Below are positions 30,148-40,698 of a DNA stretch of 64,000 nt, piece after piece; position 1 is the first letter of the stretch, and every line of letters starts with the position of its first letter. This DNA is from an uncultured Clostridia bacterium (lineage in GTDB: Bacteria; Bacillota; Clostridia; Lachnospirales; Lachnospiraceae): positions 56,750 through 120,749 of the forward strand of contig CANRWA010000002.1 in the NCBI GenBank assembly GCA_947643415.1. Reading direction: 5' to 3'. The position numbers and the translations under genes were made by a program. The notes beneath the pieces were generated by a model, which was not told the DNA's origin, made no database searches, and worked only from the letters and a program-made list of their open reading frames with translations.

Positions 30148-31980
30148 GTGACGATTTGCAGAAAGTGTGGTAAGGAAATTCCAGATGGAGAAGAATTATG
30201 CGAAGATTGCAAAAGTCAGGAATCCAATTCCGGTGAATCCTATCTTGATGATCTGATGAAAAGCATGGGAATTACGGAAAGTGAGCCGGAAAAGCCAGAG
30301 ATGGAAGAAAAATCAATTATGGAAGATCATTCGGAAGAAGAGTATACTGAATTTGTTCTGGATGATCTGCTGACACAGGAGGATGAGGTTCCAGAGGGGG
30401 ATGTACCGGAATTAGTATTGAGTGATCTGCCTAAGGAAGAAGAAATACCGATCGGGGAGGAAGAAGTACCAGAACTGGATCTGGGTGGCATTGACATAGA
30501 AGATCTGCCATTAATGGAAGAAGAACCGTCAGTGGAAGAAGAAATGATGCCGGAACTGGATCTGGGTGGTATACAGATGGAAGACTTGCCGTCAGAGCAG
30601 ACAACGGAGGAAGAAGCCGTTCCGGAATTTGATCTGGGTGGCATTGAGATAGAGGATCTGCCATCGGCAGAGGAAGAGATTGTATCAGAAGCAGGTGCAC
30701 AGGAAGAAGTTCCGGTTATGGAGGCAGCAGGTATTACAGAGGAGCCTGTTTCTGTTGAGAGCGAAGAAGATGAGATCAATAATCTTCTGGAACTTTTGTC
30801 AAAAGATTATTCTGATGAAGAATCCATGGAGCCTGAACAGGATGAACAGGAAGAGGATATGCCGGCCGAACCGGAGGTACAGGATGTTTCCGCCCCTGAG
30901 GTCTCATTATTCAGTGATGATGAAAGTGATGATATATTTGCAGATAATGCAAAGGAAAGTACTACTTCCATGGAGGATATTTTTCAGGATGCTTTATCTG
31001 TGGTAGATGATTCAGAAGAGGAAGATGTGCAAGATACTGAGGATGATGTTTTTGCCCTGGAAGGTGATTTTGGTCCGGATGAAGGGATTCCTGCAGATGA
31101 TGAACCGTCTTCTGAAGAACCAAAATCTGTTCCTCTGGCAGAGCCAGTGCCAAAGAAGGAAAAGAAGAATAGTTTTTGGAGACGTATTTTCGGAAATGTT
31201 GTGACAGATCAGACAGCAGAAGAAGAAGCCAAAGAGCGTGAACAAGAGAAAGAAGAGGAAGAAGCACGCGCTGCGGCAAAAGAGGAAAAGGCAAAACAAG
31301 CTGCTGAGGATAAGGAAGCGAAAGAGGCTGCTGCACAGGAAGCCAAAGAGAAAAAGGCAGCGCTGAAAGCAGAGCAGGCGGCAGCAAAAGCGGCGGCAAA
31401 GGAAGAAAAGAAGAAAAGAAAAGCGGAACTTGCCGCAGTTGAGGTTGTTGGAAAGATTAATCCGGTTGGAGCTACGATCGTAATGATTTTCTTTGGGTTG
31501 ATCTGTGTCTTTGTCATTTTTGGGACACGGTCGATGTCTTATCGAAGTGCCCTGAGTAATGCGAGGACACAGTTTGAGGCAAAGGATTATGAAGGTGCAT
31601 ATGAGGCATTGGCAGGGGTGAATGTCTCGGAAACTTATCAGGAACTGGCGGATAAGATACGTCTCTGCATGAAGCTGCAGAAAGAATTAAATTCTTATGA
31701 GAATTATTATGAGATGAAGATGTATCTAGAAGCACTGGATTCCCTGGTAAAGGGTATCCGCAATTATGATGAGGATAAGAATAAAGCGGATGAATATGAG
31801 ATACTGAATCAGTATAATGAACTGGAGAGTAAGATTACAAGCACTTTATTCAGTGAATTTGGCGTCAGTGAGACTGAGGCAAGAATGATCAATAGTTCTC
31901 TTTCACAGGAAGAGTATACGGCGAAGCTGGAAGAGATCATTGACCGCTGGGAAGCCAAAAATGCACAGGATGAGCGATAG
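30148..31980 (+). CDS. Acidic repeat protein with N-terminal zinc ribbon and one TM segment
   Basis: CRKCGKEIPDGEELCEDC; repeats PELDLGGIDIEDLP / PELDLGGIQMEDLP / PEFDLGGIEIEDLP; Ala/Lys/Glu-rich segment before the TM. Confidence 0.75.
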   Translation: MTICRKCGKEIPDGEELCEDCKSQESNSGESYLDDLMKSMGITESEPEKPEMEEKSIMEDHSEEEYTEFVLDDLLTQEDEVPEGDVPELVLSDLPKEEEIPIGEEEVPELDLGGIDIEDLPLMEEEPSVEEEMMPELDLGGIQMEDLPSEQTTEEEAVPEFDLGGIEIEDLPSAEEEIVSEAGAQEEVPVMEAAGITEEPVSVESEEDEINNLLELLSKDYSDEESMEPEQDEQEEDMPAEPEVQDVSAPEVSLFSDDESDDIFADNAKESTTSMEDIFQDALSVVDDSEEEDVQDTEDDVFALEGDFGPDEGIPADDEPSSEEPKSVPLAEPVPKKEKKNSFWRRIFGNVVTDQTAEEEAKEREQEKEEEEARAAAKEEKAKQAAEDKEAKEAAAQEAKEKKAALKAEQAAAKAAAKEEKKKRKAELAAVEVVGKINPVGATIVMIFFGLICVFVIFGTRSMSYRSALSNARTQFEAKDYEGAYEALAGVNVSETYQELADKIRLCMKLQKELNSYENYYEMKMYLEALDSLVKGIRNYDEDKNKADEYEILNQYNELESKITSTLFSEFGVSETEARMINSSLSQEEYTAKLEEIIDRWEAKNAQDER

Positions 31981-32115
31981 TGGTCCCAATATTAGTGTGT
32001 ATGGGTTTGCCTGGCAAGCCTGTACACACTTTATCTTATTGCCTGCGCAGGCAGGCATAGCATTTTGGAACTGCATGTTTTTCAGTCAGGATTTTACGCA
32101 CAGATGGAGGTTACA

Positions 32116-32724
32116 ATGATTGCAATTGTAGATTATGATGCCGGAAATATCAAAAGTGTAGAAAAGGCGCTGCAGTATATTGGTGAGGATCCGGTTGTAA
32201 CAAGAGATACGGAAAAGATCACACAGGCAGATAAGATTATCGTGCCAGGCGTTGGGGCTTTTGAGGGTGCCATGGGGAAGATGAACCATTATCATCTTGT
32301 GGAAGTCCTGCAGGAGATGGCGATGAGAGGCACACCGATGCTTGGCATATGTCTTGGGCTTCAGCTTTTTTTTGAGAGAAGCGATGAATCCCAACATAAT
32401 GTACCCGGATTGGGGCTTCTGCCGGGAGAGATCGTGAAATTTCCTATGGCAGAAGGATATAAGATTCCCCATATGGGCTGGAATTCGATACATATCAACC
32501 CGAAATCCAGATTATTAAAAGGAATACCGGAAGACTCATATGTATATTTTGTGCATTCTTATTATTTACGGGCAGAACGGAAGGAAGATGTGGCTGCTAC
32601 TACAGAATACATTGTTGATGTACATGCAGCCGCAGAACATGACAATATATTTGCAACACAGTTCCATCCAGAGAAAAGTGGAGAAGTGGGACTGCAGATA
32701 TTAAGAAATTTTGCGGCAATATAA
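32116..32724 (+). CDS. hisH: Imidazole glycerol phosphate synthase subunit HisH
   Basis: MIAIVDYDAGNIKSVEKAL, LGICLGLQLFFE, FHPEKSG; true start inside the longer ORF. Confidence 0.94.
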   Translation: MIAIVDYDAGNIKSVEKALQYIGEDPVVTRDTEKITQADKIIVPGVGAFEGAMGKMNHYHLVEVLQEMAMRGTPMLGICLGLQLFFERSDESQHNVPGLGLLPGEIVKFPMAEGYKIPHMGWNSIHINPKSRLLKGIPEDSYVYFVHSYYLRAERKEDVAATTEYIVDVHAAAEHDNIFATQFHPEKSGEVGLQILRNFAAI

Positions 32725-32745
32725 ATATATTTTCAGGAGGAAAAA

Positions 32746-33507
32746 ATGTTTACAAAAAGAGTGATTCCCTGTCTGGATGTAAAGAATGGACGTGTTGTGA
32801 AAGGTGTAAATTTTGTAAATCTGATTGATGCAGGCGATCCTGTTGCCGTCGGTGCCGCTTATGGAGAAGCAGGGGCGGATGAGTTGGTGTTTCTGGATAT
32901 TACGGCATCTAGTGATGCAAGAGATATAAAGGCTAACATGGTGCGCAAAGTGGCGGAGACAGTGTTTATTCCTTTTACTGTGGGTGGAGGGATCCGTACC
33001 ATTGAGGATTTCCGTATGATACTCCGTGAAGGTGCTGACAAGGTTGCAGTTAATTCGGCCGCTATCCTGAACCCATCACTTGTATCAGAGGCAGCAGATA
33101 TATTTGGGAGCCAGTGTGTCGTTGTGGCCATCGATGCCAAAAGAAGAGAGGATGGCAGCGGCTGGACGATCTACAAAAACGGTGGCCGGGTGGATATGGA
33201 GACAGATGCGGTGGAATGGGCAATGAAAGCAGAGAAGCTTGGGGCAGGAGAGATACTTCTTACCAGTATGGACTGTGATGGGACGAAGAATGGATATGAT
33301 GTGGAGCTGACGCGGACGATCTCAGAAAATGTGGCAATTCCTGTTATTGCCTCTGGAGGGGCTGGGACAAAGGAGCATTTTTATGATGCACTGACAGAAG
33401 GGAAAGCAGATGCTGTACTGGCTGCCTCTCTTTTTCATTTCAAAGAATTGGAGATTCTGGATCTGAAAAGGTATCTGAGAGACAGGGGAATTAGTGTACG
33501 GATCTGA
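32746..33507 (+). CDS. hisF: Imidazole glycerol phosphate synthase subunit HisF
   Basis: [29 protein letters not shown]. Confidence 0.96.
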   Translation: MFTKRVIPCLDVKNGRVVKGVNFVNLIDAGDPVAVGAAYGEAGADELVFLDITASSDARDIKANMVRKVAETVFIPFTVGGGIRTIEDFRMILREGADKVAVNSAAILNPSLVSEAADIFGSQCVVVAIDAKRREDGSGWTIYKNGGRVDMETDAVEWAMKAEKLGAGEILLTSMDCDGTKNGYDVELTRTISENVAIPVIASGGAGTKEHFYDALTEGKADAVLAASLFHFKELEILDLKRYLRDRGISVRI

Positions 33508-33560
33508 TTATAGAGTGATTCCAGATAATGACATTAGCAGATAAAAAGGGGTGTGTAAGT

Positions 33561-34235
33561 ATGGCAGGACTGATTGGCGCATGGGAAGAGGCACTAAAGG
33601 ATGAGTTTTCCAAAGAATATTACAAAAAATTATTTATGTTTGTGAAAGAGCAGTATGGAAGGGTGGCAGTTTATCCCAAATCAGACGAGATATTTACGGC
33701 ATTTCACCTGACGCCGCTGGACCAGGTGAAAGTAGTGATCCTGGGACAGGATCCTTATCATAATGAGGGACAGGCACATGGCCTGTGTTTTTCTGTTAAA
33801 CCGCAGGTAGAGATCCCGCCTTCACTGGTAAATATATATCAGGAACTGCATGATGACCTGGGATGCCGGATTCCTAATAACGGTTATCTTACATCCTGGG
33901 CAGAGCAGGGTGTGCTGATGCTGAATACAGTATTGACGGTACAGGCGCATAAACCTATGTCCCACCGCAATGTGGGATGGGAGGAATTTACGGATGCAGC
34001 CATTAAAGTGGTAAATGAACAGGACCGCCCTATTGTATTTATTTTGTGGGGGAAGCCGGCGCAGGCAAAGGCGGCTATGCTGACGAACCCAAAACATCTG
34101 ATACTAAAGGCACCGCATCCAAGTCCGCTGTCGGCATACCGCGGATTTTTTGGAAGTAAGCCGTTTAGCCAGACAAATGATTTTTTGAAGGAAAATGGTG
34201 TAGAACCGATAGATTGGCAGATTGAAGATATCTGA
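33561..34235 (+). CDS. ung: Uracil-DNA glycosylase
   Basis: VILGQDPYHNEGQAHGLCFSV, LLNTVLTV, HPSPLSAYRGFFG. Confidence 0.95.
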   Translation: MAGLIGAWEEALKDEFSKEYYKKLFMFVKEQYGRVAVYPKSDEIFTAFHLTPLDQVKVVILGQDPYHNEGQAHGLCFSVKPQVEIPPSLVNIYQELHDDLGCRIPNNGYLTSWAEQGVLMLNTVLTVQAHKPMSHRNVGWEEFTDAAIKVVNEQDRPIVFILWGKPAQAKAAMLTNPKHLILKAPHPSPLSAYRGFFGSKPFSQTNDFLKENGVEPIDWQIEDI

Positions 34236-34359
34236 TGCGGGAGTGGACAGTAATGGGTTACTTTTCCATTATCTTATTGAAAATTACTTTTGTAATCCGC
34301 TCTTTTGTGATATACTAGCATAATAGATGTGAAATATTACAACAGAGAGGTATGAGATT

Positions 34360-36264
34360 ATGGAAAACAAAAAGGAATTTAAGCCATTTATCCCGGCGGA
34401 CAAGGTTGTACCAGAGTTTACACTGGTATCCCTGATACTGGGAATCATTCTGGCGGTAGTATTTGGGGCGGCGAACGCCTATCTGGGGCTTCGTGTGGGG
34501 ATGACAGTATCAGCGTCTATCCCGGCAGCCGTTATCTCTATGGGACTGATTCGTTTTATCCTGAGAAGAGATAACATACTGGAGAATAATATGGTGCAGA
34601 CCATCGGTTCTGCAGGGGAATCCCTGGCAGCAGGTGCGATCTTTACCCTTCCTGCCCTGTTCATGTGGGCGGAAGAGAGTGAAGCTGTATCAGCGCCATC
34701 TTTTCTTGAAATATCTGCCATTGCAGTATGTGGAGGCCTGCTGGGAGTTCTTTTCATGGTGCCACTCCGGACTGCACTGATCGTGGAGGAACATGGCGTG
34801 CTGCCATTTCCAGAGGGAACTGCCTGTGCAGAGGTGCTTCTAGCCGGGGAGAGCGGCGGCGATAAGTCAAAGGTAGTGTTTTCAGGGCTGGGGTTATCCG
34901 CCCTATATAAATTTATTGCAGATGGGCTGTGTTTATTCCCATCAGAGGTGGCATGGGAGGTTAAGCCACTGCGTGCCGGCTTTGGCGCGGACGTGCTTCC
35001 GGCACTTGCAGGAGTCGGTTATATCTGTGGAAAGAAGATTTCTTCTTATATGTTTGCCGGAGGCGTCCTTGGCTGGTTTGTCATGATCCCGCTGATCAGT
35101 CTTTTTGGTGGTGAGTCCATTATAGCACCGGGTGCTAAGCCCATTTCGAGCCTGGGTGCATCTGGCATCTGGGGTTCTTATATCCGCTATATCGGAGCAG
35201 GGGCTGTAGCGGCAGGAGGTATTATTAGTCTGGTAAAATCATTGCCCACTATTGTGAAAACATTTTCAAAAGCAGTGAAAGGATTTGGACATAAAGATGA
35301 GACAGAGCTGCGGACAAATAAAGATCTGCCGCTGCCATTTGTTATGGGCGGTGCACTTGTCATCGCATTGGTGATCTGGCTGCTCCCTTCTGTTCCTGTC
35401 AGTCTGATCGGCGCACTGATCATTGTTATCTTTGGTTTCTTCTTTGCCACTGTATCAAGCCGTATGGTTGGCCTGGTAGGCTCATCCAATAATCCCGTTT
35501 CAGGTATGGCAATCGCTACCCTGTTGATCGCCACAGCTCTTTTGAAAGCGACAGGAATGACAGGATATGCCGGGATGGCATCTTCTATCTGCATCGGTAC
35601 AGTTATCTGTATTGTGGCAGCTATGGCGGGGGATACTTCCCAGGATCTGAAGACAGGATATATCGTTGGGGCGACGCCAATGCGCCAGCAGATCGGTGAG
35701 CTGATCGGCGCGATAGCAGCAGCCCTGGCTATCGGTGGCGTGATGTATCTTCTGAATGCAGCATGGGGTTATGGGACACAACAGCTTCCAGCTCCACAGG
35801 CAACTCTGATGAAACTGGTAGTGGAGGGTGTTATGGGTGGCACCTTGCCATGGGGGCTGGTATTCTGTGGTATCTTTATCGCTGTTGTCATCGAAGTACT
35901 GGGACTGCCGGTACTTCCTATCGCGATTGGCTTATATCTTCCGATCTATCTTTCTGTACCTATCTTTATCGGCGGTATCATCCGGTGGTTCTTTGAGAGG
36001 AAGAAAGAGGGAAGGAGTGAAGAAGAGAGCAAGGGTATTATTGACAGGGGTGTATTGTACAGCTCCGGTCTTATCGCCGGTGAAGGATTAATAGGTATAT
36101 TGCTTGCTGTATTTGCTGTTATCCCGATGGGAAAAGGATCAATGGCAGACCTGATAAAACTGGATACACCGCTGGGAAATATCGGCGGAGTTGTATTCTT
36201 CCTTCTTCTGCTGGCATCCATTGTATATTTTTCCGTACACACAAAGAAAGTAAAGGGAAGGTAA
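34360..36264 (+). CDS. OPT family oligopeptide transporter
   Basis: Multi-TM protein, GAANAYLGLRVGMTVSASIPAAVISMG. Confidence 0.9.
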   Translation: MENKKEFKPFIPADKVVPEFTLVSLILGIILAVVFGAANAYLGLRVGMTVSASIPAAVISMGLIRFILRRDNILENNMVQTIGSAGESLAAGAIFTLPALFMWAEESEAVSAPSFLEISAIAVCGGLLGVLFMVPLRTALIVEEHGVLPFPEGTACAEVLLAGESGGDKSKVVFSGLGLSALYKFIADGLCLFPSEVAWEVKPLRAGFGADVLPALAGVGYICGKKISSYMFAGGVLGWFVMIPLISLFGGESIIAPGAKPISSLGASGIWGSYIRYIGAGAVAAGGIISLVKSLPTIVKTFSKAVKGFGHKDETELRTNKDLPLPFVMGGALVIALVIWLLPSVPVSLIGALIIVIFGFFFATVSSRMVGLVGSSNNPVSGMAIATLLIATALLKATGMTGYAGMASSICIGTVICIVAAMAGDTSQDLKTGYIVGATPMRQQIGELIGAIAAALAIGGVMYLLNAAWGYGTQQLPAPQATLMKLVVEGVMGGTLPWGLVFCGIFIAVVIEVLGLPVLPIAIGLYLPIYLSVPIFIGGIIRWFFERKKEGRSEEESKGIIDRGVLYSSGLIAGEGLIGILLAVFAVIPMGKGSMADLIKLDTPLGNIGGVVFFLLLLASIVYFSVHTKKVKGR

Positions 36265-36268
36265 TGCA

Positions 36269-36616
36269 GTGAATAAAAAAAAGAAAATCTCCCCAAACTA
36301 TATGGATAGTATATTTTTTCCGAATCCCGACCGGCCATGGAGCCGGAGGGAGGATGGAAAAATTGTGATCGATGTGGAAAATAAGGGACTGCATCACAGG
36401 ATCGCACAGAAGATATGGCATAAACCAAAAGTAAGCCATATCTCACTGGATGCCTATGGAACTGCTTTGTGGGAACAGATGGATGGAGAGCATACAGTAT
36501 ATGATATCGTTATGGCAATGAAGGAGCAGTTTCCGGGAGAAGAAGACCGAATGCTGGACCGGGTGGTGACATTTCTTGGCACACTGCAGACGAACCGGTT
36601 TATCATAAAAAAGTAA
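36269..36616 (+). CDS. PqqD-like (RRE-fold) small protein
   Basis: Winged-helix-type LDAYGTALWEQMDGEHTVYDIVMAMKEQF pattern. Confidence 0.65.
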   Translation: MNKKKKISPNYMDSIFFPNPDRPWSRREDGKIVIDVENKGLHHRIAQKIWHKPKVSHISLDAYGTALWEQMDGEHTVYDIVMAMKEQFPGEEDRMLDRVVTFLGTLQTNRFIIKK

Positions 36617-36628
36617 TGGAGAATTAAT

Positions 36629-38122
36629 ATGGGTATTTTATCAAATCTGGAGCCGGAACCGGTATTCCGCTATTTTGAGGAGATATGCGGAATTCCCCAC
36701 GGTTCTTCTAATACAAAGAAAATAAGTGATTATCTGATGTCATTTGCCATGGAACATAGCTTGAAGGCAGTTCAGGATGACAGCAATAATGTGATTATCT
36801 GGAAAGAGGGGACTGCCGGATATGAGAATGCAGCGCCCGTGATGCTGCAGGGGCATATGGATATGGTCTGTGAGAAGGAAGAGGGCTGTGAGATTGATTT
36901 TGAGAATGAGGGAATCCGTCTGCAGCTACAGGATGGTACGATCTCTGCAGATGGAACGACCCTTGGCGGAGATGATGGGATCGCGGTTGCCTATATGCTG
37001 GCACTCCTTGACTCCACGGAGATTCCCCATCCGCCTCTGGAAACTGTATTTACAGTGGACGAGGAAATTGGTATGCTGGGAGCGGCGGTCATGGATGCCT
37101 CAGATCTGAGGGCAAGGATTATGCTGAATCTCGATTCGGAGGAAGAGGGATATCTTTTGGTAAGCTGTGCCGGAGGCGTGTCAGCAGTGACGCACCTTCC
37201 TGTGGAGAGAGAGAGAACAGAAGGGGTTCGTGTCCTTCTAGCTGTTACCGGACTTCAGGGCGGACATTCTGGTGTTGAGATTGACAAGGGACGTGCCAAT
37301 GCGAATCAGTTATTGGGAAGGACTCTCTATGAATTGAGCCGTTGTACAGGAACTGATGAGGGGAATGAGCCATATGGGATACCATTCCGGATCCTGCAGG
37401 TCAGTGGCGGCATGAAGGATAATGCCATTCCCAGGTCGGCAGAGGCAGAGCTTGTTTTTGACCTTTCTTTCCGGTCAGAGATAGAACAGATAAGGGAGAA
37501 AGTCAATTCCTTATCTGATATCTACAAAAAAGAATATAGCCACACAGATCCAGATGTGAAACTGGAATTTCAGATGACAGAGGAGGAGACCATTGCCCAG
37601 GGAATGTCGGCCGACGCGACAAAGAAAGTGATAACAGCGCTGGTGGGCCTGCCAGGGGGGATACAGCGCATGAGTGCTGATATTGAGGGACTTGTTCAGA
37701 CATCCCTGAATCTAGGCAAACTGATTACTACAGAAGAAGAGGTATGCTGTTCTTTTGCGATTCGGAGCAGTGTGGAGACAGAGAAGCAGGAACTGGTAAA
37801 CCGGATTCGCTGCCTGATGGATCTGCTGGGCGGCAATGTAACCTGCCAGGGAGAATATCCAGCGTGGGAATATCGTCAGGATTCCCCGCTTCGTGATCTG
37901 ATGGTTCAGGTCTACGAAGAGCAGAGCGGGCACAAGCCAGTGATCCAGGCAATCCATGCGGGCCTGGAGTGCGGCTTATTTGCCGGGAAACTGCCAGGAC
38001 TGGACTGTGTATCCTTTGGACCGGATATGAAAGACATCCATACACCAAAGGAGTCTATGGATGTGGATAGTGTCCAGCGAACCTGGAAATATATATTGGA
38101 AATATTGCGACGTTTAAAATAA
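36629..38122 (+). CDS. pepD: Aminoacyl-histidine dipeptidase (Xaa-His dipeptidase)
   Basis: FEEICGIPHGSSNTKKISDYL, QGHMDMVCEK, TTLGGDDGIAVAYMLA, GGHSGVEI. Confidence 0.93.
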   Translation: MGILSNLEPEPVFRYFEEICGIPHGSSNTKKISDYLMSFAMEHSLKAVQDDSNNVIIWKEGTAGYENAAPVMLQGHMDMVCEKEEGCEIDFENEGIRLQLQDGTISADGTTLGGDDGIAVAYMLALLDSTEIPHPPLETVFTVDEEIGMLGAAVMDASDLRARIMLNLDSEEEGYLLVSCAGGVSAVTHLPVERERTEGVRVLLAVTGLQGGHSGVEIDKGRANANQLLGRTLYELSRCTGTDEGNEPYGIPFRILQVSGGMKDNAIPRSAEAELVFDLSFRSEIEQIREKVNSLSDIYKKEYSHTDPDVKLEFQMTEEETIAQGMSADATKKVITALVGLPGGIQRMSADIEGLVQTSLNLGKLITTEEEVCCSFAIRSSVETEKQELVNRIRCLMDLLGGNVTCQGEYPAWEYRQDSPLRDLMVQVYEEQSGHKPVIQAIHAGLECGLFAGKLPGLDCVSFGPDMKDIHTPKESMDVDSVQRTWKYILEILRRLK

Positions 38123-38132
38123 AGGATTCAAA

Positions 38133-39032
38133 GTGGATATGAATAAACAACAGAAACGGACTGTGATCCGTCAACTGCTGGTTCCCGTCATTATCATTAT
38201 TGCAGCACTGCTTTACCAGCCACTGAGAGGAGTTCTGAGTCCAGATCCATCTGTGGATACGATGGTGACAGATGGCAGTAAGCTGGAGGTTTCGTATATT
38301 GATGTGGGACAGGGAGATGCTACGTTGGTCAGTAAAGGGGAGTTCCATATGCTGATCGATGCCGGAAAAAATGAAAAGGGTGATATGGTAGTGAAGTATC
38401 TCAGGGACGCCGGGGTGGATAAGCTGGATATTCTGGTGGGGACTCATCCGGACAGTGACCATATCGGCGGTCTTGACTGTGTGATCGATAATATTGCAGT
38501 AGATACTCTTTATATGCCAGAATCAAAGAAAGATACAAAGACTTATAAGGATGTTCTCACATCCATGGAGAAAAAGAAACTTTCTGCCAGTATGCCAGAG
38601 ATTGGGAAAGAATATACTTATGATGGAAATGTACTGGTCCGTTTCCTGTCACCGGCAAAGAAATATTCCGATGCAAATGATAATTCACTGGTAGTACAGC
38701 TTGCCTATGGGAAGAACCGTTTTCTTTTTATGGGGGACGCAGAGGAAAAGGTGGAAAAAGATATTCTGTCAGCAGGGTATGACTTGGAGTGTGATGTATT
38801 GAAATTAGGGCATCATGGAAGTTATACAGCTACCAGTCTGGATTTTCTGCGCAAGGCAGATCCCGTCTATGGCGTGATTAGCTGCGGCAGGGATAATTCT
38901 TATGGGCATCCCCATGCCGAGACGCTTTCGAGACTGGAGGACGAGGATGTACAGATATACCGTACGGACCAGATGGGTACAGTGAAAGCGGTCTCAGATG
39001 GAAAAAATGTTACATTGTCTACCAGATCATAA
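38133..39032 (+). CDS. ComEC/Rec2-like metallo-beta-lactamase-fold hydrolase
   Basis: IDVGQGDATLV, THPDSDHIGGLD, LKLGHHGSYTATS. Confidence 0.85.
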   Translation: MDMNKQQKRTVIRQLLVPVIIIIAALLYQPLRGVLSPDPSVDTMVTDGSKLEVSYIDVGQGDATLVSKGEFHMLIDAGKNEKGDMVVKYLRDAGVDKLDILVGTHPDSDHIGGLDCVIDNIAVDTLYMPESKKDTKTYKDVLTSMEKKKLSASMPEIGKEYTYDGNVLVRFLSPAKKYSDANDNSLVVQLAYGKNRFLFMGDAEEKVEKDILSAGYDLECDVLKLGHHGSYTATSLDFLRKADPVYGVISCGRDNSYGHPHAETLSRLEDEDVQIYRTDQMGTVKAVSDGKNVTLSTRS

Positions 39033-39707
39033 TGGCAGATTATAGGCACCAATTTCATCAAAAGAAGAAGCACCGAAGATAAGGGACAGCATCTGTTCCC
39101 TGTTTTCCGGTTCCGGGATGGCACAGTAGGAGGCAGATACTGTCACAACATTGTCGCCTGTGTCGGTAAATGAAACAGTGATGCCTACTGAATCTGTGCA
39201 GGAAAGAAGCCATACCTGGTCGTTGAAAGTATCGGTGTCAATGCGGAATGTTTCCGAATAACAAGAGATAGAACCTGCTGCTATGGCTGTTGTTCCGGCA
39301 TAGCTTGAATTCAGACGGGAATTCAGGGCAGATGCGATGTGCCGCATCAAGTATTTTTTGGAAGAGCTGTTCAATGAATTCATATCAAATTCTGGAATTC
39401 CGTCAGATGGTATAAGTTTTTCTGAGATTGGGATCACCAGTATATCAGTAGAACCATCGGGTGAATATCTGCTCCAATCTGCCAGGATCTTTTTTACCTC
39501 ATCAGGAGTTCCTGTGAGCGTGTGATAATTTTCATCACTGGCAAAAGCCTGCATATTCTTAATGACGGTGTCTGACATGGATCTGAGTCCGGCTGTGCCA
39601 GATGAAGTTTGTTCCTGGCCTGCAGAGGGAGTTTTTGATTCACAGGAGGCCAGAAGAATGGTGACACACAACATAAAAAAGACATACATTATTTTTCTTG
39701 ATTTCAT
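39027..39707 (-). CDS. Putative lipoprotein
   Basis: Signal peptide with LLASC lipobox. Confidence 0.65.
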   Translation of the reverse strand: MKSRKIMYVFFMLCVTILLASCESKTPSAGQEQTSSGTAGLRSMSDTVIKNMQAFASDENYHTLTGTPDEVKKILADWSRYSPDGSTDILVIPISEKLIPSDGIPEFDMNSLNSSSKKYLMRHIASALNSRLNSSYAGTTAIAAGSISCYSETFRIDTDTFNDQVWLLSCTDSVGITVSFTDTGDNVVTVSASYCAIPEPENREQMLSLIFGASSFDEIGAYNLPL

Positions 39708-40612
39708 ACATATTTCCTCACAATTCTTTTAACAGGTGACAGATAAGCAGTTCCAAACAGGTTCAGATGATTCAGAAGCTGATAGAGATTATAGAGATCC
39801 CGGCGGTCATCATAGCCTGGCAGCATGGGAGCTGTTTCTTTGTAAGCATCATAAAATGTTCTGGAAAATCCACCAAAAAGTTCGGTCATGGCGAGATCGG
39901 CTTCCGCGTGCCCTACATAGGCAGCCGGATCAATGAGCCATGCCTTGCCATCGTCTCCCGTCATGACATTGCCTGACCACAGATCCCCATGTAAGAGGGA
40001 GGGATATTCTGGTTCCACAAGAATATCATCCAGATGTTCTAACAGCTTAGTTATGCTCTTTTGGTCCTGGATATCAAAGTAGCGGGCGGCGCGCTGGAAC
40101 TGGGGTTCCAGACGGCAGTCACGGAAGAAGGGGATCCATCTGTCATGGGCTGTATTGCACTGATCCCCGGAACCGATATAGTTGTCACTGAGAAAACCAT
40201 AATTTCCATCTGTTACCAGGCCAGCTGTGGAAGCTTGATGCATGGCAGCCAGTTCATGGGCAAAGATTTCCCAGTAGTCTGGTACTGTCTTTCCGGCAGA
40301 GACAAATTCTAACAATAAAAAGGAATATCCTGTTCCTTCCGGATCTGTACCATAGCAGAGAATCCGGGGTGTCCGAATGGCACCCGTGTCTGCAATGGCA
40401 GTGAGCCCCGCAGCCTCTGTCTTAAAAAAAGAGATATTTCCGGGGGCATTCGATTTCATAAAGATCTGTGTCCCATCTGTCAGGGTCAGTGCATATGCTT
40501 CATTAATATCGCCTCCGGCGATCCGGCGTAACCGGGAAATTGCTGTTCCGTTCCCAAAGAGCGAGGCCAATGCTTCTGTCAGGGAATTAAAATGTGGTAT
40601 GGATAAAGCCAT
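39704..40612 (-). CDS. Fructosamine kinase family protein
   Basis: GGDINEAYALTLTDGTQIFMKSN, LLHGDLWSGNVM, GHAEADLAMTELFGGF. Confidence 0.9.
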   Translation of the reverse strand: MALSIPHFNSLTEALASLFGNGTAISRLRRIAGGDINEAYALTLTDGTQIFMKSNAPGNISFFKTEAAGLTAIADTGAIRTPRILCYGTDPEGTGYSFLLLEFVSAGKTVPDYWEIFAHELAAMHQASTAGLVTDGNYGFLSDNYIGSGDQCNTAHDRWIPFFRDCRLEPQFQRAARYFDIQDQKSITKLLEHLDDILVEPEYPSLLHGDLWSGNVMTGDDGKAWLIDPAAYVGHAEADLAMTELFGGFSRTFYDAYKETAPMLPGYDDRRDLYNLYQLLNHLNLFGTAYLSPVKRIVRKYV

Positions 40613-40698
40613 GAGCGATCTCCTTCCTTTGCTGATTTAAAAGTATCATAACAGTAAATCAGCTTTTTTGTCAATAAAGGCATTATAGCAGATAGTAA

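Noticed and set aside
34240-34300. TAATGGGTTACTTTTCCATTA as another copy of the GTTACTTTTC repeat
   Set aside because: Only the 10-nt end matches; no interior similarity
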